Made by a program: the position numbers and the translations under genes. 64,000 bases of DNA, taken from assembly GCA_963922205.1 (NCBI GenBank), contig CAWUHX010000117.1, positions 310,001 through 374,000 on the forward strand. Reading direction: 5' to 3'. Origin of the DNA: Romanomermis culicivorax. Taxonomy: Eukaryota; Nematoda; Enoplea; Mermithida; Mermithidae. Below, piece after piece: positions 55,944-64,000 of this stretch (its first letter is position 1; each line of letters starts with the position of its first letter). Under the pieces are notes generated by a model that worked only from the letters and a program-made list of their open reading frames with translations, had not been told where the DNA came from and did no database searches.

Positions 55944-56168
55944 GTTCTAGTAATACAAATTTTGCTTATAATGATAAGTTAGTTTGTAAGTTCTTTCATT
56001 GTAAGTTTTCTGCAAAAGGTCGATTGCGAAATAAATTATGTACACATTTGTAAAAGTTAACTCCGCCTTCTTTACCTATTTTTGTATAATTTTATTACTT
56101 TACTAGCTCCGCCTTTTTATAAATTTATGATTGACTAGTTAATTGTTAAATTAATTTTTTATTTTAAA

Positions 56169-56474
56169 ATGGACAGTGATAATAGTATGCATTCAGAAAT
56201 ATGTTGCATCAGTGTTTGGGAGTTTTTTGGAAAACGTCTACCTCGAAACAAAGTGGTGTTCTTCAGTCAGGTCATACTAATATACATTCTAGTCATTACA
56301 GCTATAATAAATTTATCTCTCTACAATAATAATACACAATTGTGGGTTGGCTTATTGTGCGCTTGTATAGGATATTTATTACCTAGTCCTGTACCAACAC
56401 TGTTACCTTCTCCAAATTCATTAAAGACAATAGCCACAACAGCTAACACTATAAATAATAATGACAACCTTTGA
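56169..56474 (+). CDS. Small membrane protein of Polinton/adintovirus type
   Basis: 101 codons. A central hydrophobic span (VVFFSQVILIYILVITAIIN) and a second (LWVGLLCACIGYLLPSP) flank a short loop. From memory of the family, a short protein with KVVFFxQVxxIYIVVxT and LWxxLLSSxIGYLLPxP accompanies the protease and capsid genes in animal Polintons; its role is not known to me. It follows the protease by 225 bases and overlaps the next ORF by 14 bases, a compact virus-like arrangement. The frame is intact. Confidence 0.7.
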   Translation: MDSDNSMHSEICCISVWEFFGKRLPRNKVVFFSQVILIYILVITAIINLSLYNNNTQLWVGLLCACIGYLLPSPVPTLLPSPNSLKTIATTANTINNNDNL

Positions 56475-56628
56475 GGATCAATTTTATATTACTCTACCTG
56501 GTAATAGCGAATATGGGAACACACCCTCCCATTTTTCAGCTCATTTATCCTACCCACGGCGTTTTCATTGGAGCCATTTGGGCTTGACAACACTGCCTGT
56601 GGGAAAATCGATAAATTTCCACCATTAA
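56461..56628 (+). pseudogene. N-terminal fragment of a Polinton penton-type minor capsid protein
   Basis: The ATG at 56461 opens MTTFEDQFYITLPGNSEYG and NTPSHFSAHLSYP, resembling the N-terminus of Polinton minor capsid (penton) proteins (FYVTLPSNSS...NTxxHFxxxL). Similarity ends at about 56563, and the remaining codons to TAA 56626-56628 look like unrelated flank. The gene is truncated by deletion or by an inserted repeat. Confidence 0.6.
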
Positions 56629-57049
56629 TAATTCCTTCGGATCATTTCTAGAATATACTGTAGCAAAAAATTGTTTAAGAATCTGAGCACTGGCCGCCCT
56701 TTTCGACCTCATTTCACTAACTAACTTATTCAGAATTTTCAAACAAAGAGTTGTGTTTCAAAGATTGTTGATATTGTTCTTATCCTCTATTTGTTTCTCG
56801 TTCCGTCAAAAATAGCCTCGTGAAAAAAATTTTGGGCTGTTCTGAAGTTTATTTGGTTTAAAATTCGCTGTGATAACGATGACAGTGGTTTTTGTGCCAA
56901 AACATAATTTTTTGCACACAAAAAATTTGGAATGGCACATTAAATTTTGACTTTTTGTGCCAATTGGCATAAAAATTTTGACTGATAAGGCTAATTTCCT
57001 TGACTTTGTGTCATTTAAGGGCTGAAAAAGCAATGTTGTGTTAGGGCCC
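56629..57049. other. Intergenic, nothing recognised
   Basis: AT-rich sequence with no supported gene or transposon end. The minus-strand frames here have no domain. Confidence 0.35.
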
Positions 57050-57452
57050 AGTACCTGTCCGACCAGTTGGGGGAAGGTGAAGGGTAAATCCAAAATTCTG
57101 GCGTGTAGGTCCTAACATTTCCAAATTTCTTTTTTAGGGTGGGATTTGAAAAATCTCAAAAGAGTCGAAAAAATTTCGAAAATTTTTTCAAAAAGGCCAA
57201 ATTTGCCACTTTTGCCCTAATTTTTTCCACATTTTTCGAGTTTTGGGGGGTTACATACCTGTAAATGTGCGAGGGTTGGAGGGACCTTCCCCCGCTTGGG
57301 CAACCCTATACTTGACCCCACAAACTTGGAAAAACTGGGAAAAAAGTGCCTTTCCTTGGCCTTTATTGGGAAAATTTTCGACTTTTTTCGACCCACGCCC
57401 CCAGAGTTTTGGGTTCACCCCACCCCAACTGGTCGGACCTCTCACAGGTATG
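57050..57452. mobile_element. Poly-C MITE family: degraded reverse copy plus copy 6
   Basis: 57050-57248 starts with a reverse-type end (ACCTGTCCGACCAGTTGGGG) and is truncated. 57254-57452 is a complete member with CATACCTGTA and ACAGGTATG ends. Flanks of the latter, gggggtta and cggggttt, only partly match as target duplication. Confidence 0.75.
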
Positions 57453-57938
57453 CGGGGTTTGGTATAGGATGGATTAAGTTAAGTGTGGGCGTGAGGGTCC
57501 CCCAACTTTTCTCCCTATTCAGGTTTGGCTCGAATGCCAGAACATTTTTGTCAAATAGTACGTTTGTATTACTGCCGCAATATTATAAGTTGACAATAAT
57601 GAATAATAAACAAATATAAATTTTAAACATTCTCTGTTTATTGAGTGAGATTTGCAATTGGAGAAAGAAATTTTGATGTTTCAAAAAGAAAAATTGACGT
57701 TCTTGGTACAGTTTGCCGATCCAAAATTTATGCAATCTTTGACTTCATATTCTTCTGATTTCCAAAGCACGTTTTTTTCCACCTATTCCCTTCCCCAACA
57801 AGTATGTTCTTCCTAAATTTCCTCCAGTCGTTTTTCTGTCTGTAAAAATGCTCAAAGACGTCTTATTCAGCCGTTTTAAACCTTATTCTTACATTCTTGA
57901 ATCCTTAGAGTTCTTCATTCGTAAAAAATGAAATAACA

Positions 57939-58400
57939 ATGAAAATTTTCGTTTTTAATGTAATTGAAATAATTTTACAAATGATGCGAAAGCACACAAT
58001 GTCTTTCAATTACATGAGAAATGAGCAATTAAAGTCGGCACTGACTAGAAGATACTTTTTTGAATCATTAACTGTTGTCTCGTACCATTCTTCTTACATT
58101 TGGGTCTTACATGAGATTGTTGAATTTTTAGCAAAAAATTTTTCTGCAATTTTCAGTAATATTTTTAAACAGAGATTTTTAAAACCATTGGTGTTTATTT
58201 TCTGCTCCATATCGGCGTTTTTTGTCCACAGACAAAAATTTAGTAATTTATGTTATAGAAAAGCCACAATAATCACACTGAATAGAGGTAATTATCGCAC
58301 TCACATTTTTCATCTATTCACAAAGAGTAGGACAAGAAAAACTGTCCGAGCAACGCTTTGGGATTCGAAAAAAACTCTAGTCATCTTGAAAATACTTTAA
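57939..58400 (+). CDS. Unrecognised 153-codon ORF
   Basis: An open frame from the ATG at 57939 in AT-rich sequence. Phe/Ile/Tyr-rich with a hydrophobic stretch (FLKPLVFIFCSISAFFVH) and a basic C-terminus. No domain is recognised, and it lies between decayed transposons. It could be chance or a relic. Confidence 0.2.
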   Translation: MKIFVFNVIEIILQMMRKHTMSFNYMRNEQLKSALTRRYFFESLTVVSYHSSYIWVLHEIVEFLAKNFSAIFSNIFKQRFLKPLVFIFCSISAFFVHRQKFSNLCYRKATIITLNRGNYRTHIFHLFTKSRTRKTVRATLWDSKKTLVILKIL

Positions 58401-58514
58401 GTGTTATGTTATTTTGGTGGAAAAAAGCACTGCTCATCACTACTGCCAAATGATCTTTATAATTTTGATCATCTAAAACGTATTATTATTCCATGTTCTG
58501 ATTGTTGATATCTT

Positions 58515-58692
58515 CATACCTGTAAGTCAGGGAACCCCCCCCCAACTTCATCGAATTGGGTAAAAATAGCTTCTTTGGTATTTTGGGAAAATATTTTCGA
58601 TTTTTTACTTTTTCGGGAAATTGGTACCCCCACCCACCCCCACAAACTTGGGGTTTACCCTCCCCCAAACTGGTCGGACCTCTTACAGGTAT
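58515..58692. mobile_element. Poly-C MITE copy 7
   Basis: 178 bp, CATACCTGTA at the left, TACAGGTAT at the right (last G missing), with the family AACTGGTCGGACCTCTTACA right end. Shorter C runs. Target duplication unclear. Confidence 0.75.
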
Positions 58693-59375
58693 TTTTATCT
58701 GCTATACTTTGTTTTGATATTAAATGGGGGTTCATATTTCCCCCTTAACAGATTATTTGAGAAAAATGTTTTCGAACATCTTCAGATGATTAGTTCTTTT
58801 TTTGACATGATATGAATTCAGAAACCTCATTAAGTAATCTTTAGAAATTTTTATTCTTCCCGACTCATACGTTTTTCAATCAAACTCATGAGAATATGTG
58901 AACGCCACGTTTAAAATTTTTAATATAATAGATGCACAATTTATCGCTATTCCTCAGTTGTTATTCTGTATCTCGAGAGAATGTTTTTCATCAGTAATTT
59001 GATTATTTGTATCGTGTTATTAATCCGTGTTAATGTTTATAGTATTCGATTTTACTTTCTCATGGGCCTTTTCATAGTCTTTCACACATCAAAACGCTGT
59101 TCTGTTCATGATGATAATCAGCGATAGATGTGTTCTTGATTATAGAGATTGGACCAAAAATTCATTTATCAATTCATTGTTATAGATTTGTTTCTAACTT
59201 GTTCATTTACGCATCTTTAACCATCCAAAGCAGAAAATGGATTGGCTGAAGCCAAAAAAACTGCCGTTAGATTTAGGGGGCATTGCGAAAATTTTGTGTA
59301 TATTTAAGTAGACTCACGGAGAAAATGTGCACTATTTTCGCCTCAATGAACTTTTATTGTCCCAGTGAAGTTTCT
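58693..59375. other. Intergenic, nothing recognised
   Basis: AT-rich, no supported gene or repeat boundary. Ends at the 5' LTR of element D. Confidence 0.4.
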
Positions 59376-59947
59376 TGTGGAGTGATTTGGCGTTTTTGTA
59401 AAGTTCGTGTTGTTTTCGAAAAAAGATCAGCAAGTTCGAAGGAGAAAGATCGTGACAAGACCCACGGAGAGGCGTGGCTACGACGTGAAGAAATTATAAA
59501 AATGTTTTTCATTAGAGTTGTGTTGTACTGTAGCCAGATGGTTGTGTTTTCTTGTTTGTCTGGAAAGTGTGAGGCGGCGATTTGTATATTAGTAAATTGT
59601 GTGGAGAAAGTGCGTTCTAGGTTAAGTCAAACTATTTGGAAAATAGTTTGAGTATTCAAGTGAAACTCCTAAGCGGTTAGGATAGCACGGCCTGAGTTTC
59701 AGCATCAGAAAACCTTTGGCCACCTGAGCGAAGATCCCTGGATAATTGACACAGCGCTCTCTACGAGCCCATCAATCTCCTGCGTACGATTATCGTTGCG
59801 TTGATTTCGTCAAACACTCCGAGTGTTCCCTTTCTAGCGTTCCGCACGCTCTTCTACGTTCCGTACGTCTTTTCTAAAACACGCGATAAATCATCAAGCT
59901 ACACAGCTTTGCGTTCCGTCGTCTATTTGTATTTTTCACGCACGACA
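59376..59947 (+). repeat. 5' LTR of element D
   Basis: About 572 bp, collinear with the 5' LTR of C along its whole length including U3 (shared GAGGCGTGGCTACGAC and GTGAGGCGGCGATTTGTA). It includes the CAAACTATTT hairpin and ends ACGACA. The first two or three bases are degraded relative to C. Confidence 0.85.
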
Positions 59948-59952
59948 TAATT

Positions 59953-59970
59953 TGGTGACCGTACCAGCTC
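59953..59970 (+). promoter_or_regulatory. Primer-binding site of element D
   Basis: TGGTGACCGTACC five bases after the LTR, identical to element C. Confidence 0.7.
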
Positions 59971-60022
59971 GTTCATAGGTTGAGGAAACGCTGAAATTTG
60001 TGAAAAATCGAAAATTTGAAAA

Positions 60023-62223
60023 ATGGAGCAAAACCGCACACGTTGCTCTACTGCGCTCGGTTACGAAAAAGGTTTCTACAAGAAACTAGCGAATCCTGCT
60101 AATCTAGAAATCAAAAATTTCGACTGCGAAAAGGCGAAACTACCGCTTCTCTACGAAGCAGATAAGCCTAATTTCCATCTACCAGAAACGTCCGCTCCAC
60201 TAAAAACGCGAAAAACTTCACAATCTCTATCTCCGAAAATCGTTGAAACTCGAAAATTCAACTTTCTAAAACCGAAACCGAAGGAGACCAATCCTCGAAA
60301 AATCTTCGATAATGACGCGTATATCGACGTAATGCAAAAATGTGATGCCGAAATGATAAATTTTTGTGGCGATGCTACTAATGCATTGAGCGAAATGGTT
60401 ACGATAGCGACTCAGCATCGAAAAATTCTCAAAGACTACAAAGCCGAAATCAAAGCGATGAGAGCTCAGAAAGAAGAGCTATCGAAACCGAATGTTCCCG
60501 AAATCGAAAATATCGCGAGACCACGAGCTCTTACGCTCAGTCTCTGAAATCGCATAAACCGAAAAACGTCACTAGCGATCAAAAAAGTCAACTTAGTTTT
60601 TGTGGTATAATCGATGATAATGATGATCTAATCATCCCGACACAAATGTTTGACCGCTCTAACAGGCTAAACGTGCTAAACTCTCAGATAAATTTTCCGT
60701 CTATCCCACCTTCTCAGGTGCATAGATCTTTCGCCGATGACGAAACGAGAATTAAGACTATCTGTAAAAAGATAGCGCCGCAAAAATTAGATAATTCGAC
60801 CCGAAATCAACAAGTTTTGAAATTCTTCATTGCGCTCGGAAACCAGTTCGGCCTTGATGCGTCTGAGTATGTGAAACTTCACACATTGCGTCGCTTGACT
60901 TGCGATGGTGCCCTGAACACCATAGGAGATGTCCGATCCTACGATGAAGCGAAAAAGATTTTGATGTGTATGAATGCATTGAATTGCGACCAAGATACGC
61001 TCCAATGCGAGCTCCAGTCTATCGCTCCATTTGAAACCAAAGATCCGTCAGCTTTCTTAAATCGAATCAGTACCTACGTACATCTACTGTACTATGACAG
61101 AAGCGCTCAGTATCGCCATAGAAAAGTTATCATAACTTTTCTTTGGAAAATGCGGGAAATTTACAGAGTCTCGATTGACACGAGTACTCTAGAAACAATC
61201 ACTGACTTAGCTATAGTCGTCGCGAAAGTTCAGAAAATCCAGCGAGCGAATAAACAGTCAACTATAAGAGTAGAACAACCTATACTGGTTAATAAACTCG
61301 AAAATCCATCGGAAGAACAACCATCACAATCGCGTTTCAGAGATAATTCAAAACCTCGTTTCAGAGATAGCTCTCAATCTCGAAATAGAGATGACTCTAG
61401 ACAGCAAAATAGCGTGAGGTTTCAAGAAAATTTGACTCTAATGAAGACTAAAGAGTTCGAGGAAAGTGTGAAACGAGTCCTAGAAAAGTTAGGAATCCGA
61501 GAAAATACGCAAAATGCTAATAATTTCGAAAATCGAAGATCACGATTTGATGGAGGGACAAGTCCGAATTTCCGGAATAGAGAAAACATTCCTATACAAG
61601 ATTTCTCTCAAAATCGAAATTTCCAACGAAATCAGTCACGTGAACGACCCGTGAAATATTGCACCTATCATGGTCAGTGTAAACAGGACAGCTCCGAATG
61701 CTATCAGTTGAAACCACAGGCTTCTCAGCCTCGGCAACAGCAACCGAATCATCAAAGGCAAAATAATCATAATTCGCGTCCTCGTTTTCAACAAAATACA
61801 CATAACTACACACTCAATCAGAATCAAAATTTTGACGGAAATAATCGATTTTTCAATCCCGATAACCGAAACTATCAGAGAGATGTGGCAAACATTTCTC
61901 CCTGCAATTCCGAATCCCGACAAGAAAAGACAATGGAAAAGCATTACTACTATCCGATGAATAACTCACAGTCTGTACAGACTCAGCCAACTTCTCTGAA
62001 ATCTTTGCAACAAGTTTTGCCATCAGAAACCAAAACAGTGTTTAACTGGCCTAAACCTTTTGTTCCGATGAAACCGACGACTAGTACAGCTAACATGCTT
62101 GAACCGACAGAAGCGTCTAAAGCTACAAACTTCTTTGTCGCTCCCGGAATGACAGATTTCACAATCGAAAAACCTACTGAACCGTGGATCGCGAGATCTA
62201 GCGTGTGTCGAATCGAAGAATAA
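60023..62223 (+). pseudogene. gag: gag of element D, one frameshift
   Basis: The ATG at 60023 opens a frame that loses one base near 60521 (C has CCT where D has CC) and continues in the next frame to TAA 62221-62223 (TGT in C). The capsid region (VLKFFIALGNQFGL, FLNRISTYVHLLYYDRS) and the CTYHGQCKQDSSEC motif are present, but the motif has Gln where C has the second His. Confidence 0.85.
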
Positions 62224-62633
62224 ACGCAAAAAAACATCCAACTTCTGAGCTTATACGCTCCTACACAAGCTTTTCATATCGATGCCGAAATCGGAAAAAC
62301 CAAATGAAAGCGTTGATTGATACCAGTGCTCAATGTTCAGTCATTTCCTCATGTCTAGCTCAACACTCTTTGGGGATTGACTATGATATGTTAGAAACAT
62401 CCGCGCAGATAAAAGTAGCCGATGGTGCTATCGTCGATGCCAGAGGTCCGATAATCTTCAAAATCAGTTCATCTTCTGGAACCCATCTAGTATGATGCTG
62501 GATTCTACTTACAGCAGGAGAGCAATGCCTCCTAGGAACCCATTTCCTAGTACATCCGAGCATTCGAGCCGTAATAAACTTTCGCGAAAATTTCATCAGA
62601 ATCAGAGACGTTCAACAAGAACTAAACCTAGTT
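62224..62633 (+). pseudogene. Retropepsin of element D with DTS instead of DTG
   Basis: A two-base loss near 62304 shifts the frame. The active site reads ALIDTSAQCSVIS, so Gly of DTG is Ser. TGA at 62493-62495 occupies the same codon as TAA 41823-41825 in C. The distal motif LLGTHFLV is altered as well. Confidence 0.8.
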
Positions 62634-64000
62634 TTGAAACTGATCGAAAAAGCACCCTACGATCAAGTATTTTCAAATACTTCTATGGGACAAAGCCAAA
62701 CCCAAATCGTTAAAATTGACAGATCACTACTGATTTTGAATATCTCGTCATGCTACGTAGAACCGAATTGTCAAACCTGGGTTAACGGGAAAATCATCCC
62801 TTTCACAAACGAAAGCTTCAAAAGCTTTATAGTTCAACCAGTGAACTTCGGAAAAGAAAACTGCGAATATCCGATCAAACTAGCGATAATCAACATAACT
62901 GAAGGCAAATGTCCACTATTATTCGTCAATAATAGTGCGAACAGTATCCATCTGCAACCTCACCAGCTCATCGCTGAGGTTAAATTCAGACTCGAAGAAT
63001 CGAAAATGACTGTGGCGTCGCTAAGCGATCATGAAGAAGATTAAGGTCTCATCGAACCTTCGCGATCACCATGGGCTGCGCCTATGTTTCTGGTAACCAA
63101 AAAAGATGGAAGTTGGCGACCCATAGTCGATTATAGAGGTATAAATGAAGTAACTCCTAGTGATAAATTTCCGATTCCGCGAATCGATGACTATCTAGAT
63201 GCTTTTTTCAATGCACGATTTTTCTCAACTCTAGACTTAAAAGCAGGGTACTGGCAGATCCCTTTAGACATCCCTTCACGCGATAAAACTACTTTCGTTA
63301 GTCAAGAAGGCTTGTTTCATTTCAAAGTTTTACTGTTTGGTTTGAAAAATGCTCCCGCAGAATTTCAAAGACTAATGGAACAGATCCTGCATCCATATAT
63401 CTGGAAAATATGTTTGGTCTATATCGAGGATATCATAGTTTTTTCGCAAACGTATAATGATCATCTAGCACATATCCAACTGATCTTTGATGCTCTTTGT
63501 GACGCGAATCTAACCCTAAGACCTGATAAATGCGATTTCATACCCAAACAAGTAAAATTTCTTGGTCATTTGCTAAGCGAAAATGGAATCTCGCCCGATC
63601 CGGAAAAGGTCTCTGCGATCGTAAACTATGAAATGCCAATAACGGTCAAAGATCTTCAAAGTTTTTTGGGCCTAGTCCAATGGTGTAGACAATTCATACC
63701 GAATCTTGCCACTCTTTCCCGACGGCTCTATCAACTACTAGGAAAAAATGTGAAATATGAAATGAGCGAAGAACATCGTACAGCTTTTAACGAGATTAAA
63801 ACATCTCTAACGTTGACTCCTTTTTTGCGATATCCTGTCTATAATGACGAAAAATCGAAATTCATCATACAAACTGATGCTAGCACAACTGCTATCGGTG
63901 CGATTTTGTATCAAGAAAACGAAAATGATAAATGGGTCATCGCTTACAACAGTAGAGTTCTTTCTGACATAGAAACCCGCTACAGTATGACTGAGCGTGA
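62634..64000 (+). pseudogene. pol: RT and start of RNase H of element D, catalytic Asp changed
   Basis: The frame runs from 62634 to a TAA at 63042-63044 that lies at the junction of a deletion removing the equivalent of about 42372-42675 in C. It then stays open to the window end. RT has [13 protein letters not shown], but the catalytic box reads YIED (codon GAG where C has GAC), predicted to abolish polymerase activity. RNase H starts at IIQTDAS. Confidence 0.85.

Larger units (their letters stand above)
59376..64000 (+). mobile_element. Element D: defective Gypsy-type element related to C, cut by window end
   Basis: It has a 5' LTR, primer-binding site, gag, protease and RT collinear with element C at high identity, then leaves the window inside RNase H. 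It carries frameshifts, stops, a roughly 300-bp internal deletion and active-site changes, so it is non-autonomous. Confidence 0.92.

Noticed and set aside
57939-58400. A missing Polinton gene
   Set aside because: Close to the relic, but no motif of a known Polinton protein was seen; treated as unrecognised.

Overview
The window looks like a transposon-dense, gene-poor stretch of an AT-rich animal genome, probably an invertebrate. The evidence is several metazoan-type Ty3/Gypsy retroelements, a hAT transposase gene with short GT-AG introns, tRNA-derived SINE-like sequences, a Maverick/Polinton relic and many short terminal-inverted-repeat elements. There is no prokaryotic gene organisation, rRNA gene or CRISPR array. 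The species cannot be named from this sequence alone, and I see no clear conserved host gene.

Layout. (1) 455-16665: element A, a 16.2-kb Gypsy-type LTR element, visibly more GC-rich than its surroundings, with 1.44-kb LTRs and a 4-bp target-site duplication (TSD) ctac. Its leader is 3.7 kb long, and its gag, envelope-like, protease, RT/RNase H and integrase frames carry several stops and frameshifts. (2) 16666-31520: an older decayed locus with an RT fragment, an exonuclease-motif ORF and a Pro/acidic/coiled-coil ORF. It is split by element B (19492-30531, minus strand, TSD ggag), an 11-kb Gypsy-type element with about 0.8 % LTR divergence and an almost intact pol. (3) 32218-36724: a TIR element containing a hAT transposon (32336-35898, TSD tctggcat) with an eight-exon transposase gene that has one frame lesion. 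(4) 36727-38700: dispersed repeats and members of a poly-C MITE family (TIR CATACCTGTA, 8-bp TSD). (5) 38700-46637: element C, a Gypsy-type element without env, inserted with TSD tact into one of those MITEs. (6) 46638-59375: foldback elements, a 98-bp tandem repeat, more MITEs, SINE-like units, and a Polinton/adintovirus relic at 55581-56563. (7) 59376-64000: element D, a defective relative of C that runs off the window.

The most unusual feature is shared by elements A and B: a membrane-anchored envelope-like glycoprotein lies between gag and protease/RT instead of downstream of integrase. In B it is in one uninterrupted frame with protease, RT, RNase H and integrase. Each element also carries two retropepsin-like domains, arranged differently. 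This gag-env-pro-pol organisation, with Pol forming the cytoplasmic tail of a membrane protein, is the best candidate here for an undescribed system.

Insertion order can be partly read from TSDs. MITE-a landed first in the 38.46/46.87-kb locus, then MITE-b and element C landed inside it. The hAT element is younger than the TIR element around it, and element B is younger than the decayed locus it interrupts.
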